NCBI GenBank assembly: GCA_022606425.2
Contig: JAHDVF020001235.1
Span: forward strand, 1-64,000
DNA: 64,000 nt
Reading direction: 5' to 3'
From: Lepidostoma basale
Taxonomy: Eukaryota; Arthropoda; Insecta; Trichoptera; Lepidostomatidae
Positions within the stretch are counted from its first letter, which is position 1. Every line of letters begins with the position of its first letter. Positions 53,510-63,198 of the stretch are shown here, piece after piece. A model generated the notes under the pieces. It saw only the letters and a list, made by a program, of their open reading frames with translations, ran no database searches and was not told the DNA's origin. The position numbers and the translations under genes were made by a program.

Positions 53510-55045
53510 GGGGTTAAGTTCAAAATACTATAAGATTGTGGTCAAAGCAAGTTATCTCAAACACTTACAAATATAATAAGCATGTAACCATGAATTGTGC
53601 TGTATTGTGTAATTTAAGTTAATAATATTGTTTATCCGAAAGATAACTTCGCAATGAAGTTATGACGCGCCCTTGATAAACATTCCACGCCACATTTGGC
53701 GAGAGATTCTTCCGTAAGTACTCGAGAGAATTCTTCCCAAAGAAAATAAAGCAGTCGTTTGGCGGCAATCTAACTTAAATAAACCACTTCCTTTGTATCA
53801 TTCATCATAGAATACAAAAGCGGGGGGTTATTGTGTAGGTATTGCCTGTCTATGAACAGAATCTATTGAAAAAAGTTTCTCCGTATCCTTCGCCCGAACT
53901 TTATTTATTCGCACAACGTACCGACAATCAAAAGGGAAGCCTCGCCTCAGTTCTCTCGCTGTCAAAACAAAACGAACGGTTTATGAAGTTAGCCTTTCGC
54001 TGCGCAAACACTCGCTACCCGGGGCCGGCCGCCATGAGCTGACAAGATAACAAAAATGAACTATTGTGAGTATTACAATATGAGCTTTTACATTATAAAA
54101 ATCCATTAGGCGTCCCCTTAGAAACGAAATCCTCCCGATGCGTTAACCCGTAATTCTCCGATAACATCTTCGGAAGCCGCTGGCTGCGGGCGGCGCTGAG
54201 CTATAAAAGGAAGACGTACTTTAAAACGTTTTGCATAAAAGATTGCAAATGTTTGCGATTTCAAATTCTTTATTACGACCTTTCAGAATGAAATAACACT
54301 CTCAGAAATATCTCTTTGAAGTAAAGGAGAAAAATTATTTTGGTCCTACTCCCGGACCATTTGCGTTTGATAAGTAGCTACTCACACATACGAGTATCTT
54401 TCGTATTTGAAATTTGGAAGACTTTCCGCAGAATATTAAGTAGGTGCCTGGGGTTTATACTTGATAATAAACGATTTAGGTACCGACGTTTCAATTTTGA
54501 AGGTATCCGAGCAAAAACGTATTTTAAAAGAACATTTTCACCCACTACAGGGTACGACGCCGGCAGGGTGGCCTCAAAACTAATTAACTGTGGCCTAACT
54601 ACTTGAAATTTCATTCTTAATTGGAGTCAATATGGATTACCGCAGCGATGTGCGTGTAAGGGCACGTGGGAGGATGTTTACCGAAATCCCTTGTGACATA
54701 ATAAGATACCATTATACATTTTGACCCTTACCAAATAACCTTTCATATTTTACACCTGATGTTTTGCTTTGAAGAGAAGGGTAAAACCTTCAAAAGTTCT
54801 TTTGAGTACTTTTTTGTGTTTATTTTTTAAACTGTGATGATTTTAATATGAGGAAAAAAGAAAAATTAATATTGTTGGTTCTTATTAAATAGAGGAAATA
54901 ATAATTTTTAAATCTTTTCATGTTCAGGTTAAAATATATTTCCAGTGAAAATAATACCTGTTTAAGATAGAAACAAAAGGCTTCAATCGTTATCTTTATT
55001 AAAAAAATAATAATAATTTTCATATGAAGCACTCACTTTGTGGTT
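53510..55045. other. Unassigned, GC-richer 53640-54220
   Basis: No transposon signature from 53640 to 54600. CTATAAAAGGAAG at 54201-54213, preceded by GC-rich GCTGCGGGCGGCGCTGAG, looks like a TATA box, but no coding exon follows that I can defend. 54340-54614 has overlapping frames of 78-88 codons on both strands with no match. Best candidate here for host promoter or conserved non-coding DNA. Confidence 0.3.
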
Positions 55046-55049
55046 AAAC

Positions 55050-55145
55050 ATTTTAAGCTGTATGGTTATTATAATTGATCTAGTTTCGCTTGGACCCAAG
55101 CTTCATCACGGCAATATAATAGTTATTATATTGCCCTGATGTTTT
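55050..55145 (-). repeat. Family F element, partial palindrome
   Basis: GGCAATATAATAGTTATTATATTGCC forms the centre (quoted parts GGCAATATAA / TTATATTGCC). The minus core lies at 55077-55109. The opposite half stops after CCTGATG at 55142. Confidence 0.55.
55077..55109 (-). ncRNA. Hammerhead-like motif F3
   Basis: GUGAUGA (first core base C to G), A, stem II GCUUGG/CCAAGC (six pairs) around GU, GAAA, CUAG. Compared with F2 (GUUUG/CAAAC), stem II changes are compensated on both strands. Confidence 0.5.
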
Positions 55146-55204
55146 TTTTATTTTATATCTATGTGTTTAATAATTTTGTCCTGTAATTTGCATATACTCG
55201 TATA

Positions 55205-55550
55205 TACATACATTTAAACATCTCCTAAGAATAGCAGAAATGAAAACATTGCGACCTATCGTGGATAGAATCCGGATAAAATACATATAAAATAGGATAT
55301 AGGTTACATAAGATAGAATACCGGACGAAGAGATTCGAAGATCCTGCAAAATCGAAGACATAGTGAGATGGAGTATGAAGAGAAGACGATTATGAATGGA
55401 CCACATCGAGTAGTTAGATCTAGCAAGGATTATTAAGATCGTGAAGCATGAGACTCCAAAGATCTGTCGACCATCAGGACGATCACCAAGAAAAGAAAGA
55501 AACGGATCCCAAGATCTACAATAAGGGGAAGAAGAAGAAGAAGACTTTAT
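55205..55550 (+). mobile_element. ARADT-family LINE, decayed C-terminus
   Basis: TSPKNSRNENIATYRG-like start (AGAATAGCAGAAATGAAAAC), then RRFEDPAKSKT-like, ARWSMKRRR-like and CRPSGRSPRKERNGSQ, ending GGGGAAGAAGAAGAAGAAG. Contains an insertion of AT-rich sequence near 55265-55320. Parallel to 5490-5835 in reverse. Confidence 0.65.
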
Positions 55551-55559
55551 CATATTGCT

Positions 55560-55975
55560 AATAATTTGTATAGTTTTTAAAACGTGGAACTAAAAGGGAA
55601 TATTATGAACAGGCTAGCAATCGAAATGTGATTACACCGCAAAATGGTTTGCTTATCTTGGACCAAGATGGTAACGAAATCAGTGGTCTTTCGAAGAGCC
55701 AATAGCGATAGGGAACCGTTGTTGAATATGAAGATTCATAAGATATCATAAATGAGGCATCTGCTGGTTGGAGAGAAATACCGCCTTCGTCAAATGATCA
55801 TAACGGAAAAAAATATACGGTAACCGAGAAGCCAGCTGGAAGCAAACGTCCTGGATGAGCAATAGAAGAGTTTCTACTAGTAATGATACGTAAGAAGTAA
55901 CTGTTCTATATATTGCAGGACAGAAAAGCATTAGATATAGTAACCGCCAACGTCAAGGGATCCTGACACATCATA
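55560..55975 (+). mobile_element. RTE-3 LINE, decayed 3' end
   Basis: WN.KGNIMNRLAIEM, LHRKMVCLSWTKMVTKSVVF, RRANSDREPLLNMKIHK, MRHLLVGEKYRLRQMIITEK and QDRKALDIVTANVKGS align with 8440-8830. Stops throughout; tail CATAAGAAGAATAA. It directly follows another LINE tail. Confidence 0.7.
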
Positions 55976-56044
55976 AGAAGAATAAATTTATCATAAATAG
56001 GCGTATGTGATAAATATTATAAACTGTTAATGAATAAATATTGT

Positions 56045-56095
56045 TTTTTGGATCACAATTGTATTTTATTTTACGCGACAGCTACCTTCAACTAC
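56045..56095 (-). repeat. Family A element, truncated arm
   Basis: GATCACAATTGTATTTTATT, TTACGCGACAGCT is the start of the left arm of A2; it breaks in CAGCTG, the stem III palindrome of the hammerhead core. Confidence 0.6.
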
Positions 56096-56264
56096 CTTCA
56101 ACTTTTGTCACCTTTCCTTTTAATGTAATCTATGTACTTCCTGTTATTGTTTATCGTTTTTAATTTATTACGTTTTATTCGTTTTTGACCCTATACTATG
56201 TGTAATTGTTCCTTCTAATTACTGTTTTATTATTATTATTATTATTTTATTATCAGATTTTCCA

Positions 56265-56518
56265 CTAAAGAAGGTATATGTAAACGGCGTGAACGGAGCT
56301 AGAAATAGAGGAAGGCCGAGGAAAACGTGGCACGATCAAATCAATCAAATATTGTATGTCGGTCACGTGAGGAGTCGGAAAAATCGACGTGCGTGCATGA
56401 CAAGATGTATGAATGTAGAGGAATCGAGAGATGTATGTCAGGACAGAACAGTGTGGCGTTCCATTCTTTCTGCCTACCCCTCCGGGGAGACGGCGTGATG
56501 GTAAGTTAGTTAGTTAGT
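56265..56518 (+). mobile_element. RTE-1 LINE, 3' end with open frame
   Basis: NGARNRGRPRKTWHDQINQI, LYVGHVRSRKNRRACMTRCM, NVEESRDVCQDRTVWRSILS, AYPSGETA, then CCCCTCCGGGGAGACGGCG and (TTAG)3. The terminal hairpin loop is CTCC here rather than CTTC, with the CCCC/GGGG stem kept. Confidence 0.85.
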
Positions 56519-56689
56519 TTATATTTTCTCCTTTGAATAGTAACTAACCGTTCTTTTAATTAAAATATTTAGGTACCTAACTCAATTTCAACAAGAACTT
56601 CAAAATTATATCAAAGAAATTATTCAAATTGACATAGGGACAAATACACAAAGATTCGAAAAATCACGAAAATTTGACATTTGATATAT

Positions 56690-56826
56690 TATTGTCACAC
56701 CTGATGATGTCAACATTGGTTGATGAAACAGCTGTTGCATAAAATAAAATACAATTGTGATACAAAAAACAAAGTATATTCATAAAATGTTAAGGTATCA
56801 TAGTGTTTCGGCCAAAACAATGGACT
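56690..56826 (+). repeat. Family A element, single arm plus flank
   Basis: The plus half of the A element (hammerhead core, AATAAAATACAATTGTGATA, ACAAAGT) followed by the outer flank ATAAAATGTTAAGGTATCAT, AGTGTTTCGGCCAAAACAAT. The mirror arm is absent. Confidence 0.65.
56701..56736 (+). ncRNA. Hammerhead ribozyme-like motif A3
   Basis: CUGAUGA (56701-56707), U, stem II GUCAAC/GUUGAU (one G-U pair) around AUUG, GAAA (56725-56728), CAGCUG, UU. The core is intact; the stem II change C-to-U keeps pairing as G-U. Confidence 0.6.
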
Positions 56827-56864
56827 ATTTGATAAATATTAGACTGCTTCATTTTACAAGTATC

Positions 56865-57222
56865 AATAAATAGGTTTGAAATGATAACCTTGTCTAAGAG
56901 AAGCGCAAAGTAGCAATATTGGGGATCAGTGTAGCGGACAGGGTGACAAAACACCACAATTAGATTCGGAACAGGAGTTTTGGACATCATCGAAAGAGTG
57001 GTAGCGCTTAAATGGCGCTGCCCATGCCATGTCACTCGTAGCTCTGATGATAGATAGACAAAACGACTCCATAGCCGGCGTCCTAGCTCTGTAATCCAAA
57101 ATCTAAGATGTTACTTACTTCGATGAAAGGAAGATATTTAATGACATGTTGCCCAGGATCGACAGACATGGAAACAGATGGAGGAGGCCTATGTCCAATA
57201 GTGGACGGATATGGTCCAATGA
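56865..57222 (+). mobile_element. RTE-2 LINE, decayed 3' part
   Basis: The sequence encodes, in shifting frames, ...GISVADRVTKHHN, TGVLDIIERVVALKWRC, RSSDDR.TKRLHSRRP and QDRQTWKQMEEAYVQ.WTD. It matches 17162-17585 in reverse order and orientation. Deletion near 57090. Confidence 0.7.
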
Positions 57223-57351
57223 TATTGAGGTTTATTTGGAATCAGAGATATGTTAAGACATCACAAAATGTGATCAACACCGAATCCACAAGATTTTCCT
57301 CAGTTTTTTTCTAATTATTCAGTAAATTGCATTTTGTAAGTAATTCATTTT

Positions 57352-57475
57352 TGCATGGCATGACCAAATTAATCAAATTTTAAAGGTTGGTCATGTCAGA
57401 AGCCGGAAGAATCGACGTGCGTGTATGACTCGCTGTATGAATCGGGGAAACGGCGTGATGGTTTGTTGTTGTTGT
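57352..57475 (+). mobile_element. RTE-1 LINE, internally deleted, (GTT)n tail
   Basis: WHDQINQILKVGHVRSRKNR, RACMTRCMNRGNGVMVCCCC-like: the NVEEAREVCQ...PFGE part is deleted between ATGAAT and CGGGGAAACGGCG. Tail GTTTGTTGTTGTTGTT as in 38862-39075. Confidence 0.8.
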
Positions 57476-57479
57476 TCAT

Positions 57480-58595
57480 TTTTGCTGGTTTCCCACGCTT
57501 AATTTCCTCCGGTACATAGAATTGCATAGAACTATCGAGATATGTAAGCCGGTATTGCGCTATTTTAGTCAATGTTTTCCTTGCAACACCACCAACATAA
57601 TTGTTCGCTCTAAGTTTAATCAATCCTCCTCGGCGCGTTTTTTAACTTAGTCGTTTTTTATATAAATACTTTGTGTCCAAGAGGTTAAATTTTGTTGAAA
57701 TAAGTGATTATGTAAAAATGTGAAGCCAATAATTTTAATTGGTGTAATTTTAATGTTGAAATTTTAGCAGCGAAAATAAATAAAATCGTCACTTATATAC
57801 TAAATAAATAAAAATAAAAGGGAAAAAGGGGCAGAGGGAATAGAAACTAAGTACAGAACATAAAACAGAAGTTTAATGAAATTCAGCAACCTCATAGTTT
57901 TACCTTTTTTAATTCGTCTACATCTACAAACGTCTGCAAACACAACCAAATTGTTTGAACAATCTTATTTATTTAAATTAAAATGTTCGTTTAAAGTGCC
58001 ATCTATGGTCGTCAGATTCAAGTTCATAAAAAAAATTTACGAAAGAGTTCATAAAAAGTGCATTATAAAGTATCTTAAAATTAAGTTTAGTCCGGGGGCG
58101 GCGAATATTTTTCATTTTATTTAGTGCTATGTTTTAATTTGACATATGTTTTAATTTGACATAGTCTTTACACTGAGATTTTTGAATTTGAAATTAGAAT
58201 TTAAAATTACTCGAATAATATGTTTTATCGTTTATGGTATGTATCTGCTTTGTTGAAGGTGATGTTTGTGTGCAAGTTTTTCTCTCTGCAAAAAAAAATT
58301 AAGTGAAGAAAACTCTGTCAGCTGTGGAAAATATATCTGACGTTAACAGTTTAGTTAAAATTTACAGGAAATATTAGTTGAGTTCATGGGGCATTTCTTT
58401 TATTGTATATCTACCTTAAAAACAAATCGATTTAATTGCCATTACGGCCTTTTCTTTCTTAACTGTCTAAAATAGTGATTTTCTGTCATCTGTATACGGA
58501 AAAATATTCTTGTATTTTGTGGAATTATTAATAATCGACCTTAAATCTTGCATTCAGTCACCGGCAAACTTTCTAACGGTGACTTGATCAGCACA
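57480..58595. other. Unassigned stretch
   Basis: An 82-codon frame at 57876-58124 and a 75-codon minus frame at 57396-57623 are not recognised. AT-rich. Confidence 0.3.
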
Positions 58596-58599
58596 ATAT

Positions 58600-58675
58600 A
58601 TGAATAGGTCAGTGTATGGGCGAGGCTTAAGACCAGCAGTGGACGTCATCGGCTGTTTAAGTAAGTAAGTTTATC
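58600..58675 (+). mobile_element. RTE-2-like LINE, last 70 bp
   Basis: GTCAGTGTATGGGCGAGGCT, TAAGACCAGCAGTGGACGTC, ATCGGCTG then AAGTAAGTAAGT. This is the EA..QQWT end of an RTE-2-like ORF with a different tail. Confidence 0.55.
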
Positions 58676-58699
58676 GATAGTGCTACATTTCAAATCAAG

Positions 58700-59080
58700 C
58701 CTTAGGCTCCATCAATGTTTGTCTTCAGCCACCGTCTTCTGATTTACAGATTTAATGTTGATACTCACTCCTTTCATATCCTTCCTCTTCCAGCTTGTCC
58801 CCATGCCCAGCTCAGCGTCCGCTGGAAAACTGCCCGGGTCCCGGCAGCGCGGTTGCTTAGCACGCCCGCTTGATTTGTGTATTGTGCAAATCAGTTTGAT
58901 TGTACCGCCACCGTGATTGCAGTAAACAATGTGCAACGCAAATGGCGTCCCAATCGAATAATTGCCGCAGCCGTTTCGGCTTTTCATACATACGTCCTGT
59001 CTCCCAATGGCATCTGATAGCGCCCTGAACCCGACCGTTTGAGATCTCACGCGCTGTCTACTGTATAACAAAATACAAAC
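58700..59080. other. GC-rich island with unassigned frame
   Basis: A 119-codon minus frame (58712-59071, MLYSRQRVRSQTVGFRALSD...) in GC-rich sequence. No domain recognised, and no splice or repeat context. It may be host regulatory DNA with homeodomain-like ATTTGCAT-type sites nearby or an old exon. Confidence 0.25.
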
Positions 59081-59082
59081 GA

Positions 59083-59640
59083 GATTTATTTATTTATTTA
59101 TTGATCATTTACCAAGTACATGGTTTTAATACCTCCCAACTGGGAGGGAGCCTCCCAACCCGTTCTAGGGAGGCATTCCTAGAACTCTATATAATTTCAA
59201 TATATAATATAATTTGCAAATTTAGGGAGCAGTTAAGGGAAGCATCACATATCCTAAAGTGTATAACTTAAAATTAATTGACTTATATATTATACTCGTA
59301 TAACACTATTTAAACACTATATTGTCTTATATAACACTATTTAAACTATTTACTTATTTTTAAAAATTATACTACATTCAAGCCGTCCTTTTTTTAATGT
59401 CTCCGTAGTTACATGTTTTTTGTAATTGTGCATTGTCATTTTTTGTGGGTCGTTTATCGTTTTGTTAATTATGTTATAGAGTTTGGGTCCAAGATAGTAG
59501 AAATGTCTTTGCGCATAAGAAGTTTTAGTTTTTGGTACAAAATGGTTATGTTTGTTGCGTGTGTTGTACGTTTGTTGTGCTTTTAAGTGTCTGTCGGTGT
59601 CCTTGTGGTAGTGCACGACTAAATTTCTTATATATAGTTG
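59083..59640 (-). mobile_element. CR1/Jockey-like LINE, C-terminal end
   Basis: The minus frame 59616-59350 reads KAQQTYNTRNKHNHFVPKTK, TSYAQRHFYYLGPKLYNIIN, KTINDPQKMTMHNYKKHVT. This is the NTR.K......T...Q.SF.Y.G..+YN.L...F...+K..L end typical of these LINEs. The 3' UTR continues to (TTTA)n at 59084-59100, i.e. (TAAA)n tail on minus. A single open frame, 5' truncated. Confidence 0.75.
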
Positions 59641-59897
59641 TATTATGTCCGGTACTTGAAATTAAATGATACTTACTTATGTTAAAACGTTTTTTTTTTA
59701 TTACCGTGGTACCTCTCCATGGATTTACCCTTTCTTCCTTTTAGGCATCTGATGATGAATACTGTCCAAGATGGCGGAGTTTTCAAAGAATTATCTAGAA
59801 GGTTTACACTAATTAATGTTTGTTGATTTCTTAATATATATAATTGGAATAAGAATAACAGTTGTGGAAAACCAAATTACGAGTATATTTATTTAAT

Positions 59898-60195
59898 TAA
59901 GATTGTTTGGACATATGGAAAAAATGAATGAAGAAAGAATGGTAAAAAAAATATGTTAACGATGTAAATGGAACCAGAAATAGAGGAAGACCGAAGAAAA
60001 TGTGGCACGATCAAATAAATCAAATATTGAATGTCGGCCATTTGAGGAGTCAGAGAAATCGACGCGCGTGCATGACAAGATGTATGAATGTTGAGGAATC
60101 GAGAGATATATGTCAGGAAAGAAAAGTATGGCCGTTCATTCTTTCTGCCTACTCCTTCGGGGAGACGGCGTGATGGTTAGTTAGTTAGTTTTTTT
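59898..60195 (+). mobile_element. RTE-1 LINE, 3' end
   Basis: RLFGHMEKMNEERMVKK, then a one-base loss, NVNGTRNRGRPKKMWHDQIN, QILNVGHLRSQRNRRACMTR, CMNVEESRDICQERKVWPFI, LSAYSFGETA, CTCCTTCGGGGAGACGGCG and (TTAG)3 followed by T8. Confidence 0.85.
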
Positions 60196-60199
60196 TATT

Positions 60200-61175
60200 T
60201 AATTAAAAGTTTGGTTTATTTATTTATTACAATACTGCGTTTTTCCGCTTGTAAATTAATTTCCTTTATTTGTTTTGAAGGTTTCACACACAGGGAGAAT
60301 GATATTAACTGTCTTTGTCGTTCTCTTGATAATTCGATTCATGTCGAGAAAAAACGACTCAGAAGTGAAAAAAAAAATTCGATTCATAAAAACTTCGGCC
60401 TTTTTGAATTTCCACAGTGTTAACGCCAAGTTTATTAAAATGAATATTTAATTTTCTTACACAATGCTTATTCTTTTTAATGTTATTAAATCTTAAAATT
60501 TCTTTAAAAAAAATTTAATAAAAAACGAGTAAAATTGAGAAATTATCAAAATGTTGCAGAATCCCTCTAATTTAGTACGAAACACCGCGTATAATTGGAA
60601 TTCTAAAAAAATAAGTTTGAACAGTTAATTACCGACAGCAAATTTTTCTGCAACCTCTATTTTTTCACTTCAATAAATTCCTTCATGGAGCTCCGCGAAT
60701 AAAAATAAATATTTGCCAACCGGGCACCTTCAAGATTCATTTCATCATTTGACTTTCACAGAACTTTGAATGGGTGTCGAAATCGTCGCAGTCAAAGTAT
60801 TGTCATTGCCATTATTTACACACTTACGGCTGTTGTCAACCGCAAATAATGCATTCATTGCGCGTCCGATAGGTACCTCCCAGCGTACCGGCCGGGTGGG
60901 TAGGTACTGTGGAGCAACCACAAAGGCTAACGAGATGCTGGTGGTGGACTCCGAACTCAATTGGAGTTAACGAATATACGGGGCCCTTCACAGCGCTGTA
61001 ATGACTCATTACGCAACCCCAAAAGATAAAAAAAGTTGGAAATATGGATTTTTTAAAAATATATTATATGTTCATCCTATCACCATTCATAATCAAAAGA
61101 CGTATAACATAGTCCGTACATTATAGGGATCTAGTACAATCTCCTATGTGTAAAAAGCTTAAAGTCGACAAAAGT
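60200..61175. other. Unassigned stretch
   Basis: 60400-60440 has a family K fragment. 60760-60990 is GC-richer with 66-71-codon frames on both strands; not recognised. Confidence 0.3.
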
Positions 61176-61179
61176 TAGA

Positions 61180-61256
61180 TAAAAGTAGGATCAATGCTGT
61201 AAAATTGGGATCACTACGAATAATATACGGAATAGCGCTACATGAAAGAATATAAA
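61180..61256 (+). mobile_element. RTE-1 LINE, short internal fragment
   Basis: AAAAGTAGGATCAATGCTGT, GGGATCACTACGAATAATAT, ACGGAATAGCGCTACATGAA aligns with the DESRINAVEMRSLRRMCGYSV region. Both ends missing. Confidence 0.5.
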
Positions 61257-61713
61257 AGGAATAAATACTAGAATCAACTGTATCTCAATAGAGACGAAGA
61301 TGCAAATTGGAAACAGAATATGGTTGATCGAGGTGTTTATAGGACTTATGACCTGTCATTGGTTGGGTTAAGCGTACGCTTTATGTAATACAACATTCCC
61401 CATTCCACCATTTTTCTTATAACCACCATGTCTTACAAATTTTTGGAAGTTGTATATATGTTAATCTGTAAGACCATCCTTTACATGGTAGTTTTTGCAA
61501 TCTACACACTAACGCCATCTATGAAGATTGTATTTGTTACAGGTCATAAGTCCTGTAAACACCTCGATCAACCATATTCTGTTTCCAATTTGCATCTTCG
61601 TCTCTATTGAGATACAATTGATTCTTTGGATTGATAGCCCGCAATGGGTGAAATCCAGTTGTTCGTCTACAAGTATTTGTATACATTCAAAATGTTGTAG
61701 GAATAAATACTAG
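61257..61713. mobile_element. Family I palindromic element with 15-bp direct flanks
   Basis: AGGAATAAATACTAG at 61257-61271 and again at 61699-61713. Inside, arms of about 86 bp (61272-61357 and 61539-61624) are inverted copies of the TATCTCAATAGAGACGAAGA ... GACCTGT block of family I. The plus part is followed by a minus part carrying the other family I end (AACCCATTGCGGGT-like, TTTGTATACATTC). The flanks look like a target-site duplication. Confidence 0.7.
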
Positions 61714-61935
61714 TTTATGTATCAAAATATAGAATCTAATTATAAAATATCTGTCATAATTGACCATATTCATAAAAAATTTGTTTCAACAGTAATTTTG
61801 TATATACAAAAACTAACAAAACACTGATGAGGGTTTGTGTGTCCGAAACATGTTTGTATTTTAATTTTAAAAATAATAAAGAGAGTGTTGTTTACAAAGT
61901 ATTTTAATAAATATTGTTCATTGAATAAATACTAG
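61714..61935 (+). repeat. Family C-type segment closed by a third GAATAAATACTAG
   Basis: Contains motif C6 and TGTATATACAAAAACT, AATAATAAAGAGAGTG typical of family C, and ends at GAATAAATACTAG (61923-61935), a third copy of the flank of the preceding element. Confidence 0.5.
61824..61854 (+). ncRNA. Hammerhead ribozyme-like motif C6
   Basis: CUGAUGA (61824-61830), stem II GGG/UCC (weak, one G-U) around UUUGUGUG, GAAA (61845-61848), CAUG, UU. Stem I ACA (61821-61823) pairs with UGU (61855-61857). Here there is no extra base before stem II, closer to the canonical form. Confidence 0.55.
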
Positions 61936-61939
61936 TTTG

Positions 61940-62268
61940 GTATTTTTTTATCATGAATGAAAAATTATGTACTATAACATTGATAAAATATGTAGGTACT
62001 TCACGAAAAAAACACATCAATAATTTTTCATTATTTAAAGCTTTTTAATATTTCACTTCTTTGAAACAAGCTGAGATTTTAAAATGTAGTAAGCCTACGA
62101 TGGAGTATGCTCTGTCAGGATGTGTGGCACTATACAATGTAATAAAGCGTCATCTTACAATAGCACCAGGAACACTTCTGTCAAGTCTACTACTCTTGGG
62201 TCCATAGGTGTTCTCATAGACCCCGCGAACCCGGACAATGTGACCACTATCATCACCATCAACGTCGT
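61940..62268. other. Unassigned stretch
   Basis: Nothing recognised; slightly GC-richer from 62090. Confidence 0.3.
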
Positions 62269-63008
62269 TTAAGGGGTTAAGTGGGTTTGAAAATTTCAAA
62301 AAATCGGTTATTTTTTTATTATCTTATTAAATAGTACAATATGTTTAAAATATTCTCCTAAAATTTCAAATCGATCCGAGTAAAATTCTAAGAGATAGAC
62401 CCTTCGGAAGTTCCGACCATCAGGCCACGTCAGTACAGCGCTTCGCAGGTATAAACGCGTTTATCTCAAAACTCAAGTCGGTGGACACGATTTCTCGAAA
62501 AGTTATAAAGCGATTTTATTCAAACTTTGCACACATCTTTGAAATAACATTATCTAGTTATTTAACGAAGGTTTTTTTATTTTTTTTATTACAACTATTT
62601 TTTTCAAGCCAATACATCACGAAAATGTGTCCAAAAAATGTGTTTTTTTTGTTCAAATTCTGTCAAAAATTCAAATTTTAATTTAATTTTTTTCCTTCGT
62701 TCAATAACGGATTTATCCATGTACTCGTACTAACGAAAAATTGTTGGTTTTTTTTATTTTAGATGAACCAATATTGAGTTATGATGTCCACGGCAAGAGC
62801 ATTTTTTTTTGAGACGTCAAGGGAGATGAGGTACCAACGCAACGGCTGAGTTTTCAGAATTTTTAAATAAAATGTTCACAAAATACTGTTTAAATATGTA
62901 TCTTTGATATGCTGAATTGCTTAAATAAAATATATGATTGTATATATTTAAAAAAAAAATAGTAAAAATACCCTTTTTTGAACCTCTGAAACCCACCTAA
63001 CCCCTTAA
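62269..63008. mobile_element. TTAA-flanked non-autonomous DNA transposon
   Basis: TTAA (62269-62272), GGGGTTAAGTGGGTTTGAAA ... TTTGAACCTC..AAACCCACCTAACCCC (63001-63004 end), TTAA (63005-63008). The inverted repeat GGGGTTA-GTGGGTTT with about 25 related bases and a TTAA duplication resembles piggyBac-type insertion, though piggyBac ends usually begin CCC. 732 bp, no coding frame beyond 66 codons. Confidence 0.7.
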
Positions 63009-63198
63009 TTGCCAGCGCCATTAAAATGGATTCAACCGAAAAAAGAGGCATCAACTACTCTCAACTGATAGTCAACGTCCGTCGGAAGACCTAACATGAC
63101 TCCGAGAGAAGAAGTACGAACGAACTGTATGTTTTTCCGATTCTTTAAAATGAACTCTTGTCTAAGCAAAAACTCCCATAAAAATGTTATGCAGCTTC

